This document shows positions 1 to 8,742 of a stretch of DNA of 64,000 bases, one piece after another. The stretch spans positions 1,736,001 through 1,800,000 of the forward strand of contig CBDAPZ010000002.1 in assembly GCA_965198855.1 (NCBI GenBank), in the 5' to 3' direction. The notes below the pieces were generated by a model. That model made no database searches. It saw only the letters and a program-made list of their open reading frames with translations, and was not told where the DNA came from. Each line of letters opens with the position of its first letter. The first letter of the stretch is position 1. This DNA is from BOG-908 sp965198855 (lineage in GTDB: Bacteria > Pseudomonadota > Alphaproteobacteria > Acetobacterales > Acetobacteraceae). The translations under genes and the position numbers were made by a program.

Positions 1-123
1 ACGGGGGCGATGATATTGGGTACCGTGCTGGACGAGCTGGAGCGGCGCGATCTGAATACCGCGCTCGTAACCTTGTGTGCCGGGAACGGGCTTGGGACGG
101 CTACTGTTATTGAACGGGTTTAG
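1..123 (+). CDS. Thiolase (acetyl-CoA acetyltransferase), C-terminal end only
   Basis: The gene enters from the left edge; only the last 40 residues are present. The segment GAMILGTVLDEL followed by CAGNGLGTA is the closing part of the thiolase fold, where the Cys of the CxGxG loop is the second catalytic cysteine. Thiolases cleave 3-ketoacyl-CoA with CoA in the last step of beta-oxidation. A FadB/FadJ-type enzyme follows on the same strand after a hairpin repeat, which fits a fatty-acyl or side-chain oxidation operon. The start and most of the protein lie outside the window. Confidence 0.9.
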   Translation, partial: TGAMILGTVLDELERRDLNTALVTLCAGNGLGTATVIERV

Positions 124-130
124 GGAAAAG

Positions 131-254
131 GAAGCGCTTCTTTTTTGAAAAAAAAGAAGCAAAAAACTTTTATTTCCTGAGTCGGGTGTTGCCCCAGCAC
201 CAACCTGAAGACGCAAAAGTTTTTTGGTTCTTTTTTCAAAAAAGAACTTCTTGC
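131..254. repeat. Paired hairpin repeat (two inverted copies)
   Basis: The left copy is a CTTCTTTTTT / AAAAAAGAAG hairpin followed by GCAAAAAACTTTTA. After about 40 bp of unique sequence comes the reverse-complement copy: GCAAAAGTTTTTT, then a TTCTTTTTTC / AAAAAAGAAC hairpin. The two inner flanks are complementary, so the whole unit could fold as one larger cruciform. It lies between the thiolase stop and the next start and may act as a terminator. It belongs to a family repeated throughout the window. Confidence 0.85.
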
Positions 255-275
255 TTGTTTTGAGGATTTTACACC

Positions 276-2441
276 ATGCGCCACCTATCCATCGACATCG
301 GCCAGGACGGCATTGCTACGCTGACCATGGACAATGCCGACGAGTCGGTGAATCTCGTTTCCGAGGCCTGGCTGGCAGAGATGGACGAAGCCATTGGTCT
401 TCTCACGAAAAACGCCAATGTGCGCGGTGTTATACTCACCTCGGCCAAAAAGGCGTTCATGGCCGGTGCCGACCTCAAATTTCTGGTTGAAGCCTATGGA
501 CGTTTTTCGAAGGGCGAGGCGTTCGCGTTCAGCCAGCATGCTACGCGCATGCACCGCGCGATCGAAACCGGCGGCAAACCTTGGGTTGCGGTGATCAATG
601 GGCTGGCGCTGGGAGGCGGTTTCGAACTGGCGCTTGCGGCGCATTATCGCATTCTGGTGGACGAGCCGAAGGCGGTTGTGGGTCTGCCGGAAGTCAATGT
701 CGGTCTGCTTCCCGGATCGGGCGGTACGCAGCGTTTGTTGCGTATCGCCGGGGTGAAGGCGGCACTCGATTTGCTGTTGAGCGGCCGCAGCGTTACGCCT
801 GCGGAGGCGTTGAAGCTGAAGATCGTAGATGTCGTGGTGCCGGCTGCAGACTTGATGGTGCGTGCGCGTGCCTGGCTCGCGAGCGGGCCGGACACCGTCA
901 AGCCATGGGACAAAAAAGGTTTTGCAATTGCGGAGACACGTGGGCTGCTGAATCCGGAAGCTGCTGCCATGTTCTCTGTAGCATCGGGCGGGATCACCAA
1001 GGCCGGGCGTAATCTGCCGGCGCCGGCAGCGATCCTCTCGACCGTCTTCGAAGGTGTGCAATTGCCCTTCGACAGGGCGCTTTCAGTGGAATCGAAATAC
1101 TTTGCCAAGCTGCTGACCGATCCGGTCGCGCGCAACATCATACGCACCACGTTCATCTCCAAGGCCGCGGCTGAAAAAGGCGCGCGCCAGCCGCCAGGCT
1201 TCGCAAAAGTGGCAGTGAAGAAGGTGGGTGTTTTGGGCGCCGGCATGATGGGAGCCGGCATCGCATTCGTGTCCGCAGCGGCCGGCATCGACGTGGTGCT
1301 GATCGATCGCGATACGGCGACGGCAGAAAAGGGACGTGCCTATTCTTCGAAGGTTGTTGCAAAGGACGTGGAGAAAGGCCGCCGGACGCAGCAGGAGGCT
1401 GATGCCATCGTGGCGCGAATCGCACCCACCGCGGATTTCGCCAGGCTGGAGGGCTGCGACCTGGTTGTGGAGGCGGTGTTCGAGGACACCGCGATCAAGG
1501 CTGACACGACGCACGAGGCCGAAGCCGTGCTATCTCCTGATGCCATTTTTGCGACCAATACGTCGACGCTGCCGATCACCGGCCTGGCGCAGGCGTCCGC
1601 CCGGCCGGACAAATTCATCGGCCTGCATTTCTTCTCTCCGGTGGAGCGGATGGGGCTTGTCGAGATCATCATGGGCAAGCAGACCAGCAAGGAGACGCTG
1701 GCAAAAGGCATCGACTTCATCGCGCAACTGCGCAAGACGCCGATCGTGGTGAATGATAGCCGCGGTTTCTACACCAGCCGGGTGTTTCAGACGATGATCC
1801 ACGAAGGTGCGGCGATGCTGGCCGAAGGCGTGCCGCCAGCGGTGATCGAAAATGCTGCCAAGTCCGTGGGGCTGCCGATAGGTCCGCTGGCGTTGCTTGA
1901 TGAACTATCCTTTGATCTGCCGCTTAAGATCGTCGACCAGGCGATTGCCGAGGAAGGTGCCAGTTACGTTCCGCCAGCCGGCGTTCCGGTTTTGCGGCGA
2001 ATGCGCGATGAGGTGGGCCGTAGCGGTCGCAAATCCGGCGGCGGTTTTTACGATTATCCGCAAGGCGGCAAGAAGACATTGTGGCCGGGGCTGGCCCGGA
2101 TCTATCCGCAGAAACCAGGCTACGATTTAGAAGAATTGAAAAAGCGCCTGCTTTATACTCAGGCGATCGAGACGGCTCGTTGCCTGGAAGAAGGCGTTCT
2201 GGAAACGCCGGAAGATGCGGATCTCGGTTCAATCTATGGCTGGGGGTTCCCGGCCTGGACCGGTGGAACGATCAGCTACATCGATACCATTGGCATTGAG
2301 GCCTTCGTGCGCGAGGCGGATCGTCTGGCACAGACCTACGGTGCCCGGTTTGCGCCATCTGCTTGGCTGCGTGCAAAGGCCGCCCGCGGCGAGGGTTTCT
2401 ATGCACAGCACCGTGCTTCGGAGACATCATGCGCCGCCTGA
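276..2441 (+). CDS. Bifunctional enoyl-CoA hydratase / 3-hydroxyacyl-CoA dehydrogenase (FadB/FadJ type)
   Basis: At 721 aa it has the usual length of the multifunctional alpha subunit of beta-oxidation. The N-terminal crotonase domain (about 1-190) carries both catalytic glutamates, in GGGFELALA (Glu117) and GLPEVNVG (Glu139). An NAD-binding Rossmann motif GVLGAGMMGAG starts near residue 318, and the dehydrogenase catalytic His is in LHFFSPVE (His451). Two C-terminal 3HCDH helical domains follow. It hydrates 2-enoyl-CoA and oxidises the 3-hydroxy product for the thiolase encoded just upstream. The next gene starts 13 bp before its stop, so translation is probably coupled. Confidence 0.93.
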   Translation: MRHLSIDIGQDGIATLTMDNADESVNLVSEAWLAEMDEAIGLLTKNANVRGVILTSAKKAFMAGADLKFLVEAYGRFSKGEAFAFSQHATRMHRAIETGGKPWVAVINGLALGGGFELALAAHYRILVDEPKAVVGLPEVNVGLLPGSGGTQRLLRIAGVKAALDLLLSGRSVTPAEALKLKIVDVVVPAADLMVRARAWLASGPDTVKPWDKKGFAIAETRGLLNPEAAAMFSVASGGITKAGRNLPAPAAILSTVFEGVQLPFDRALSVESKYFAKLLTDPVARNIIRTTFISKAAAEKGARQPPGFAKVAVKKVGVLGAGMMGAGIAFVSAAAGIDVVLIDRDTATAEKGRAYSSKVVAKDVEKGRRTQQEADAIVARIAPTADFARLEGCDLVVEAVFEDTAIKADTTHEAEAVLSPDAIFATNTSTLPITGLAQASARPDKFIGLHFFSPVERMGLVEIIMGKQTSKETLAKGIDFIAQLRKTPIVVNDSRGFYTSRVFQTMIHEGAAMLAEGVPPAVIENAAKSVGLPIGPLALLDELSFDLPLKIVDQAIAEEGASYVPPAGVPVLRRMRDEVGRSGRKSGGGFYDYPQGGKKTLWPGLARIYPQKPGYDLEELKKRLLYTQAIETARCLEEGVLETPEDADLGSIYGWGFPAWTGGTISYIDTIGIEAFVREADRLAQTYGARFAPSAWLRAKAARGEGFYAQHRASETSCAA

Positions 2442-3586
2442 TCTTTGAGCCTGAGCACGAGCAATTTCGCGATAGCGTCAGGAAATTCTTCGAGCGGGAA
2501 GTCGCACCCCACGGTGAACGTTGGCGTGAGCAAGGCCATGTGGACCGGGAGATCTACAAGAAAGCCGGCGAGCAAGGCCTTCTTCTCACCTGGGCGGATG
2601 AGGCCTATGGCGGGCTAGGGCTGCAGGATTTCCGTTTCGAGCAGATTATCATCGAGGAAAACATCTCGCACGGTGAAATTGGTTTCTACATCAATCTCCA
2701 CTCCAACCTGGTGGCGCCCTACATTGCGGTGCTCGGGTCTGAGGAGCAGAAGCATCGTTTTTTGCCGGGCTGCATCAATGGTGATCTGATTCTGGCGGTG
2801 GCGATGACGGAGCCGGATGCCGGCAGCGATCTCGCCGGCATGAAGACACACGCCGAGGATTGCGGTGATTTCTGGCTGCTGAACGGCTCCAAAACCTACA
2901 TCTCAAACGGCCAGCTCGCAGATGTGGTGATCGTCGCGGCCCGCACCGACGCCACTTCCCGACACGGGCTCTCACTCTTCATCGTCGAGGCCGGCATGGA
3001 GGGTTTTGCCCGTGGGCGGCGCCTGAAGAAGATGGGGATGCCCGCACAGGACACGTCGGAGCTGTTCTTCAGCGATGTCAGAGTGCCCAAAGCAAACATG
3101 CTGGGCGAGCCCGGGCTCGGCTTCCGGTATCTGGCGAAATTCCTTGCGGGCGAACGCCTGGTAGCCGGCATCGGCTCGATGGCGGCCGCGCAAACAGCCT
3201 TCGATATCACGCTTGAATACGTCAAGCAGCGCCGCGCGTTCGGCAAGCCGATTGGCGCGTTTCAGAATACACGTTTTGTGCTTGCCGGATTACGTGCCGA
3301 GCTGGACTCGCTGCAGACTTTTATCGACCAGTGTTCCCTGCTCTACAACGCACGCGAACTCACCGGCGATGATGGTGCGGCGTGCAAGCTGTTGGCATCC
3401 GAGCTGGAAGGACGCGTCGTTGATGCGTGCGTACAGCTTCATGGCGGTGCCGGCTACATGGAAGAATATCGCATCAGCCGCCTCTATACCGATGCGCGCG
3501 TCACCCGAATTTTCGCTGGGACGAGCGAAATCATGAAGGAGATCATCGGTCGCGGGCTCGGTCTGGACGACCGCAAAATGAATTAG
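2429..3586 (+). CDS. Acyl-CoA dehydrogenase (isovaleryl/long-chain type catalytic base)
   Basis: 385 aa FAD enzyme that introduces the alpha-beta double bond into acyl-CoA. The ATG at 2429 is preferred because the protein then begins with the typical MRRLIFEPEHEQFRD helix. Substrate and FAD signatures are present (AMTEPDAGSDLAG; the RRAFGKPIGAFQ segment). At the position of the medium-chain catalytic Glu the sequence reads IFAGTSEI, with Ala363 instead of Glu, while FLAGERLVAG supplies Glu242 where isovaleryl- and long-chain-type enzymes carry their base. That suggests branched or bulky acyl-CoA (inference). It overlaps the gene before it by 13 bp. Confidence 0.92.
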   Translation: MRRLIFEPEHEQFRDSVRKFFEREVAPHGERWREQGHVDREIYKKAGEQGLLLTWADEAYGGLGLQDFRFEQIIIEENISHGEIGFYINLHSNLVAPYIAVLGSEEQKHRFLPGCINGDLILAVAMTEPDAGSDLAGMKTHAEDCGDFWLLNGSKTYISNGQLADVVIVAARTDATSRHGLSLFIVEAGMEGFARGRRLKKMGMPAQDTSELFFSDVRVPKANMLGEPGLGFRYLAKFLAGERLVAGIGSMAAAQTAFDITLEYVKQRRAFGKPIGAFQNTRFVLAGLRAELDSLQTFIDQCSLLYNARELTGDDGAACKLLASELEGRVVDACVQLHGGAGYMEEYRISRLYTDARVTRIFAGTSEIMKEIIGRGLGLDDRKMN

Positions 3587-3638
3587 CGTTTCTGAACAGC
3601 TCGACTCGCCTTTTCGTTAACGTGCCGGATTTTAAAAT

Positions 3639-4463
3639 ATGACTTTGCAGGGCAAGATCGCCATCATCTCCGGATCCGGCCGCGGTATCGGCCGCGCCAT
3701 TGCCCTTAAACTGTCACGTGCTGGCGCACACGTTGTGGTGAACGACCTGGACGAAGCGGTTGCGTGCCAGGTGCGCGATGAAATCCGGGCAGCTGGCGGC
3801 CAGGCGGCAATGTGCGCGGGAGATGTGACGCAGCCGGAGTTCGCACAGCATTTTGTGGAGACCGCAACCGGCGCATTCGGCGGCATCGACATCATTGTCA
3901 ACAATGCCGGTTACACCTGGGACAATGTTTTGCAGAAGACGCAGGACGAGCAGTGGGATGCCATGCTCGGCGTGCATCTGACGGCACCGTTCCGCATTTT
4001 GCGCGCAGCCCAGCCGATGATTGCCGCGGCCGCGAAAGCTGAAATGGCGGCGGGCAATCTGCCGGCCCGCCGTTCCGTGGTGAACATCTGTTCGATTGCG
4101 GGCCTTGGCGGTAATGCGGGCCAGGCCGGATATTCTGCTGCGAAGGCTGGCATTATCGGCCTTACGCGCACCGTCGCGAAGGAATGGGGCCGCTATAACG
4201 TCACGGTCAACGCGGTGGCTTTCGGCATCATCATGACACGGCTGACCAACCCGGACCCGGATCAGCCCACTATCGAGATGCAAGGCCGAGATATCAAAGT
4301 CGGCATGGGCGCTGAGCTGATGTCAGGCTTGGCCTCTGCCATCCCGCTGGGACGTGCGGGCACAGTAGAGGATGCGGCGGGCGCGGTGTATCTTCTGTGT
4401 CTGCCTGAGTCGGCCTATATTTCTGGCGAGGTGCTGATTTGTGGGGGTGGGTTTCGGCTTTAG
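3639..4463 (+). CDS. SDR-family oxidoreductase
   Basis: 274 aa classical short-chain dehydrogenase/reductase. It has the nucleotide loop GSGRGIGRAIA near the N-terminus, NNAG, a catalytic Ser in the CSIAG segment and the YSAAK active-site motif, ending with SGEVLICGGGF. It probably oxidises or reduces a hydroxyl/keto group with NAD(P) and closes the beta-oxidation operon. The substrate is unknown; a 3-hydroxyacyl-CoA is one possibility given the neighbours. A paired hairpin repeat starts at the stop codon. Confidence 0.9.
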   Translation: MTLQGKIAIISGSGRGIGRAIALKLSRAGAHVVVNDLDEAVACQVRDEIRAAGGQAAMCAGDVTQPEFAQHFVETATGAFGGIDIIVNNAGYTWDNVLQKTQDEQWDAMLGVHLTAPFRILRAAQPMIAAAAKAEMAAGNLPARRSVVNICSIAGLGGNAGQAGYSAAKAGIIGLTRTVAKEWGRYNVTVNAVAFGIIMTRLTNPDPDQPTIEMQGRDIKVGMGAELMSGLASAIPLGRAGTVEDAAGAVYLLCLPESAYISGEVLICGGGFRL

Positions 4464-4464
4464 G

Positions 4465-4594
4465 AGAAAGCAGTTCTTTTTTGAAAAAAAGGAACCAAAA
4501 AACTTTTATGTCCTTCGCACACGCTGCCGGATAGATCCGCGACAGCGACCTAAAGGTCTTTTGTTTCTTTTCTTAAGAAAAGAAGATCTTCCGT
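4465..4594. repeat. Paired hairpin repeat between convergent genes
   Basis: The left hairpin (GTTCTTTTTTG / AAAAAAAGGAAC, then CAAAAAACTTTTAT) begins right after the SDR stop. The inverted right copy (AAAGGTCTTTTG, then TTTCTTTTCTTAAGAAAAGAA) starts near 4552. It sits between two convergent genes, as expected for a bidirectional terminator. The minus-strand SMP-30 reading frame runs on through most of it. Confidence 0.85.
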
Positions 4595-5489
4595 ACCTTC
4601 GTGGCGGCCAATCCATCATCGCCAGCCGCCCCGAACTGCCCAGCGTGATGTAGGCCGTGGCAAGATCCTCGCCGCCAAACGCAATGTTGGTAGTGAGGAA
4701 ATCCGGCATCTGGACCGATTCAGGGTTGCCGCCTTCGGGCGAAAACAGCAGGATTTCGCCATGCCCGGGAGACGCGCAGCAGATGGTGCCGGAGCTATCC
4801 ACCGCCAGGCTGTCCAGATATTTGCCGGCGCCGGCACGGCCGATGATGGTTCCGCCGTTCGGCAAGTGGCCGTGGGACATTGCAATCACACCTGGTGAGG
4901 ACAGGTAGAAACGCCATAGATGGCCGGAGAGCGTGTCTGCCACATAGAGCGCTGTGCCGTCATGCGAAAGGCCGATGCCGTTGGGGCTATCGAGCGAAAA
5001 TATGGCTTCGGTCACTGCGCTGCCGTCCGCCCTGGCGTAATATACCGCACCGCGCTGCCTGATGCGGCCACGGTCCCGGCCGAAATCGGTAAACCAGAAA
5101 CCTCCGGCATTATCGAATACCAGGTCGTTTGGCGCCCAGAAAGGTGCGTCCTGGGTACGGGCAAAGATTGTCTCGACTTTGCCGGTATCCAGATCAACCG
5201 CCTGGATACTCCCGGGAGGTGTATCCAATGGCGCTTCCGTGGGGATCAGGACATCCGCCGCGGCGGAAGGCCCCATGCCGCCATTGTTGCAAATGAAACA
5301 GCGTCCGTCTGTACCGATGGCAGCGCCGTTCGGGCCGCCGCCGGTATCTGCCACCACTGTCTTGTGGCCGTCTGAGGCTATGCGCGTCAACCGTCCGCCA
5401 AGCACTTCCACCACAAGCAGATCGTCGTTTGGAAGGACGACCGGACCTTCCGGGAATGCCAAGCCTTCCGCGATGATCCGCACGCCCAT
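4506..5489 (-). CDS. SMP-30/gluconolactonase-like beta-propeller protein
   Basis: 327 aa, SGL family, whose members are metal-dependent lactonases. The start at 5489 is preferred over 5519 because an AAGGAG site lies 8-10 bp upstream. Family signatures are visible: LAFPEGPVVLP, WAPNDLVFD, GGFWFTDFG and SPNGIGLS. The normal family end is near LAMMDWP. The last 25 or so residues, rich in K and R, are translated from the hairpin repeat, so the natural stop appears to have been lost to the repeat. It is the third gene of an operon with a sulfotransferase and a DUF1214 protein. A partial paralog lies at 63.2 kb. Confidence 0.87.
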   Translation of the reverse strand: MGVRIIAEGLAFPEGPVVLPNDDLLVVEVLGGRLTRIASDGHKTVVADTGGGPNGAAIGTDGRCFICNNGGMGPSAAADVLIPTEAPLDTPPGSIQAVDLDTGKVETIFARTQDAPFWAPNDLVFDNAGGFWFTDFGRDRGRIRQRGAVYYARADGSAVTEAIFSLDSPNGIGLSHDGTALYVADTLSGHLWRFYLSSPGVIAMSHGHLPNGGTIIGRAGAGKYLDSLAVDSSGTICCASPGHGEILLFSPEGGNPESVQMPDFLTTNIAFGGEDLATAYITLGSSGRLAMMDWPPRRYGRSSFLKKRNKRPLGRCRGSIRQRVRRT

Positions 5490-5512
5490 TGCGGTGTTCT
5501 CCTTGTCCACGC

Positions 5513-6673
5513 CTACCATCGACGGCGGAGCTGCACGCCGCGCCGGCGCTTGCGGAGCAATGTTTGCCTCTCTTCGGCCGTCACTAACGGGGTTTCCGAT
5601 GGCAACATTGCGCGAAGCTCGTGCACTGGCACGGAGCGTAGCGAAGGTATCGGTGCGGAACTCGCTTCGGTCCAGCGCAGCATCACTGCCCCCTCGTTCC
5701 AGCCGCCAGGATCAAGCCAGTTCGGCACGCCCGGATCTTCCAACGCGATAACCGCACGGGCCCGCCCATCGGCATCAACCCTCATCTGGCCGCCATTCAA
5801 ACTGCCTTGACGGTTTAGCCAATCGATCGCGTTCCATAGTGGATCTGCAAGTTGCACGTTCCAGTAACGTACCCTCTCCGGTAACGCGGTTTCGAGCAGG
5901 AGCACATGGCCTGGTTCCAGCCGGAACAGCCCCTGGAAGTAATGTTGGCCGGTCACTCCGCCGCGCCCAGCCCAATCATCATGTTCGAATTGGTTGAAAA
6001 GGCCCTTTTCACGTTGTGCCGCCATGTGGCGCAGCCATAGTCCCGCGTAACGCAGCGGGTGCGCGGCCAAGCGCTCGAGCCGCCGGGCGATCTCCGCGGC
6101 ATCGGCGCGGCGCGGCGCGAGTGGAATATCGACGCGTTCGATCGCAAAGCGTCCGTCCCGCCCTTCGCCCCAATCGTAGGAAGCTTGCCGCAGCACGATC
6201 GTGCGTGCGCGCGCATCGAGCATCCGCCAATCGCCTTGCCAATCAGCCGGGCGTTCACCGCTCAGCAGAAGGTCGAATTCGCCTTCGGTTCCGAAAGACA
6301 ATGTGTCGAAATCGATTGTGCCGAGCGAGGGACCGAGTTCGTCCATCACGCCGAGACCACCGGCGGCGATGTCGAGCAGCACGAACAGCGCGTCACCTCG
6401 CGTTCCGGAGATTCTGTAGCTTCCGGCACCATCGATGCTGGCCTGGTAGTAGACAAAATCCGGATTGGCCGAACTCGCATTCAGGATGGTGTTCACCGCC
6501 GGCACGAAATCCGGCAAGCCCGGGTCGGCGAATGTGCTGAGATAGCCTGCGGAAAGGCTGAGGAAAAACAGCCGGAAGGCTTCCTGCCGCAAGAGCGGGT
6601 CTGCGGGATATTGCAACAGGTCCAGCAGGGCATCGGCGTTGCCGAGTTTGTCGAGGTAGCTGCGCCATTCCAT
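5513..6673 (-). CDS. DUF1214-type protein
   Basis: 386 aa. It resembles the second DUF1214 protein at 39.9-41.2 kb, sharing the GSYRISG(T/N)RG segment, the DW motifs and a C-terminal GVPNWLD motif followed by a G-x-W/MLRW region. I know of no firmly established reaction for the family. The start overlaps the stop of the sulfotransferase (TGATG), so the two are translationally coupled, and the lactonase gene follows 23 bp downstream. The repeated linkage of DUF1214 with catabolic enzymes here suggests an accessory enzymatic role (inference). Confidence 0.75.
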   Translation of the reverse strand: MEWRSYLDKLGNADALLDLLQYPADPLLRQEAFRLFFLSLSAGYLSTFADPGLPDFVPAVNTILNASSANPDFVYYQASIDGAGSYRISGTRGDALFVLLDIAAGGLGVMDELGPSLGTIDFDTLSFGTEGEFDLLLSGERPADWQGDWRMLDARARTIVLRQASYDWGEGRDGRFAIERVDIPLAPRRADAAEIARRLERLAAHPLRYAGLWLRHMAAQREKGLFNQFEHDDWAGRGGVTGQHYFQGLFRLEPGHVLLLETALPERVRYWNVQLADPLWNAIDWLNRQGSLNGGQMRVDADGRARAVIALEDPGVPNWLDPGGWNEGAVMLRWTEASSAPIPSLRSVPVHELRAMLPSETPLVTAEERQTLLRKRRRGVQLRRRW

Positions 6674-7827
6674 CAGATATAAGCCGCGTAGGTTTCGCAG
6701 TAATCGGCGTAGACGTCACGCACGCGCGTTTCGGTCAGCCCGTAATCGGCCAAGCTGTAGCTGTGCCTTCCGTGTTTGTCTGCGGGATTGTTAGCCAGCC
6801 ACGCACGCATGCCGGCTTCGGCTTTTTGGGTGAAATCCAGGCCAGCAAAATCATAGATATCCCGCACTGCGCCGATCGGATCACGGGCAATCGCGGCATA
6901 GGAAAGATCGTAGACGGGAAGGTCTGGATGCGCGCGGCGGTAATCCATCGAGGCTTTTTGGCCGTTATGCCAGAGGAGCAAAAGCTCCTCTCCGAGTTTG
7001 GCACGATCCTGATGATCGAAGGCGATGCCGCGAATCACCTCTATCAGCCTGGCGATGGAGGCCATGACTGTCACGGGGTCGCGATGCGGCTGGATGAAGA
7101 GTGCATCCGGGTAGGTGGCGAGCAACTCGGGGAGATGGAAGCTGTGTTCCTGCACTTTCAGCACCCAGCGGGTTTTCTGATGGCGCCAGCCGAGATGTTG
7201 CAGCCACGCCTTGTGCACGTTGTAGGCGAAAGAGGTGTCAGCCTCGCGATACCAGCAATAATACGCCGGCAGGCGAAACAGCATTGCCAGGTTGAGGCTT
7301 TGAAAAGCGGTTTCGAGAATCATGCCGCATTCCTGCGGGATACGTGCGCCTATCGGATGCGCCTTGCGCACATCCGCCCATTGCCCCGCAAATGCAGCAT
7401 CCACATAGGCGTCGAACGCGGCCGCGCGGCTGTCCGTGTCGAAAGTTGCGGTCTCGGGCGGCGGCGATGGATCAGCCACTTCCCATGACAGCGGCGTGCG
7501 GAGACCGGGATCGGCGCCCATCAGCGCATGCAGCAGGCTGGTGCCGCAGCGCGGCAGGCCCAAGATGAATATCGGTCGATCGACCTGCACGGCCGCGATG
7601 GCGGGGTGGCGTGCACGATCGGCCGCGATGGCACCAAGCCGGCGCAGATTGTCGCTGAACTGCGCCAAGGCCCTTGCCCTGCCGTCGCCGCTTAAATCGC
7701 GCTCGGCGGCCAGTGCATCCAGTGCCGCCTCCAAACCCGGCCGCACGCCGGCCAGCCAGTCCGCCGGCAGCCCCGTCTCGCTTAGCAGGTCTTCCGCGGT
7801 CTCTCCGGGTCGCGCATGCTCGTCCAT
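6673..7827 (-). CDS. PAPS-type sulfotransferase family protein
   Basis: 384 aa. The 5'-phosphosulfate-binding P-loop-like motif is FILGLPRCGTSLLHALMG, and a HRDPVTVMAS segment matches the 3'-phosphate-binding region. The start at 7827 (GAGG upstream) is preferred over a GTG at 7923: it aligns with the paralog at 15.7 kb, and it places a shared operator 51 bp upstream. The family transfers sulfate from PAPS to hydroxyl groups, but bacterial members in catabolic clusters are poorly characterised and some may do something else. First gene of the operon with DUF1214 and SMP-30. Confidence 0.82.
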   Translation of the reverse strand: MDEHARPGETAEDLLSETGLPADWLAGVRPGLEAALDALAAERDLSGDGRARALAQFSDNLRRLGAIAADRARHPAIAAVQVDRPIFILGLPRCGTSLLHALMGADPGLRTPLSWEVADPSPPPETATFDTDSRAAAFDAYVDAAFAGQWADVRKAHPIGARIPQECGMILETAFQSLNLAMLFRLPAYYCWYREADTSFAYNVHKAWLQHLGWRHQKTRWVLKVQEHSFHLPELLATYPDALFIQPHRDPVTVMASIARLIEVIRGIAFDHQDRAKLGEELLLLWHNGQKASMDYRRAHPDLPVYDLSYAAIARDPIGAVRDIYDFAGLDFTQKAEAGMRAWLANNPADKHGRHSYSLADYGLTETRVRDVYADYCETYAAYI

Positions 7828-7878
7828 CTTCGCCTCGACACATTGCTGCGGAGGCTGCCTGCCCGGTAAGGGAGAACA

Positions 7879-7894
7879 CCCGTCCGCCGATAGG
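7879..7894. promoter_or_regulatory. Candidate operator of the shared palindrome family (CCCGTC-CGCC-GATAGG)
   Basis: One half-site is perfect (GATAGG) and the other weak (CCCGTC). It lies in the divergent region between the sulfotransferase (51 bp before its start) and the SDR at 7960, at the same distance seen at other promoters in the window. Confidence 0.45.
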
Positions 7895-7959
7895 CGCATG
7901 GGCGTTGGGCAGGGCTCTATCACCTGGGTCTTGGCATCGCCGTAGGATGATACAGCGAC

Positions 7960-8742
7960 ATGTTGATCGATTTACCCGAGTTGTTCGGCCTGGACGGCAA
8001 AGTTGCCATCGTCACCGGAGCTGCACAGGGTATCGGTGAAAGCATTGCGCGCACTTTGGCTGGCGCCGGTGCGCTGGTGGTGGTCGCTGACATCAATGCT
8101 GAGTTAGCGGCGCGGGTCGCTGCAGCTATCGGCGAGGAGGGTGGCGACGCGGAAGCAATGGCGGTCGACATGGCTGACGAAGACTTGGTTGTTGCTCTGG
8201 TCGCGCACGCGCATGCCTTGCGTGAACGGCTCGATATCCTGGTGAATTGTGCCGGCGTGCAGGACCGTAATTTTTTGGAAGACACCACGGTGGCATTCTG
8301 GGACCATTTGCACGACGTGAATTTGCGTGGACCTTTCATCGCGATCCGTGAGGCTGTGAAATACATGCGTGCCGACGCAACGGATGGCCGCATCGTCAAC
8401 ATCGCTTCGAACAGCGCATTCCACGCCACTGCGCCAAGCCTGTTCGCCTATTCCACCTCCAAAGCCGGTGTGGCGGGCTTGACGCGTGCCACTGCCATCG
8501 AGGTTGCGAAGGATGGTATCCGTGTGAATACCATCTGCCCCGGCAATACAACGACGCCTGGCCAGTTCACTTCTACAGGCCCCACATTTTCGGAAGAGAC
8601 GATCGCAAAGTTCATGCCGCCCATCGGCCGGCCGGGCAGGCCTACCGACATCGCCGCGGCAGTGCTGTTTGCCGCCTCGGATGCATCCGCCTTCATGACC
8701 GGACAGACGCTGGTGATCGATGGCGGGCAGCTTACATGTTGA
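7960..8742 (+). CDS. SDR-family oxidoreductase
   Basis: 260 aa classical SDR with GAAQGIGESIA (nucleotide binding), NCAGVQ, NIASNS and the catalytic YSTSK motif, ending in MTGQTLVIDGGQ. It oxidises or reduces an alcohol or ketone with NAD(P). It overlaps the GMC oxidoreductase gene by 7 bp, so the two are probably translated together and may act on successive alcohol intermediates. Divergent from the sulfotransferase operon. Confidence 0.9.
   Translation: MLIDLPELFGLDGKVAIVTGAAQGIGESIARTLAGAGALVVVADINAELAARVAAAIGEEGGDAEAMAVDMADEDLVVALVAHAHALRERLDILVNCAGVQDRNFLEDTTVAFWDHLHDVNLRGPFIAIREAVKYMRADATDGRIVNIASNSAFHATAPSLFAYSTSKAGVAGLTRATAIEVAKDGIRVNTICPGNTTTPGQFTSTGPTFSEETIAKFMPPIGRPGRPTDIAAAVLFAASDASAFMTGQTLVIDGGQLTC

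Noticed and set aside
131..254. Hairpin repeats as a CRISPR array
   Set aside because: Copies are dispersed singly or in inverted pairs, not in tandem with uniform spacers, and no cas genes are present.
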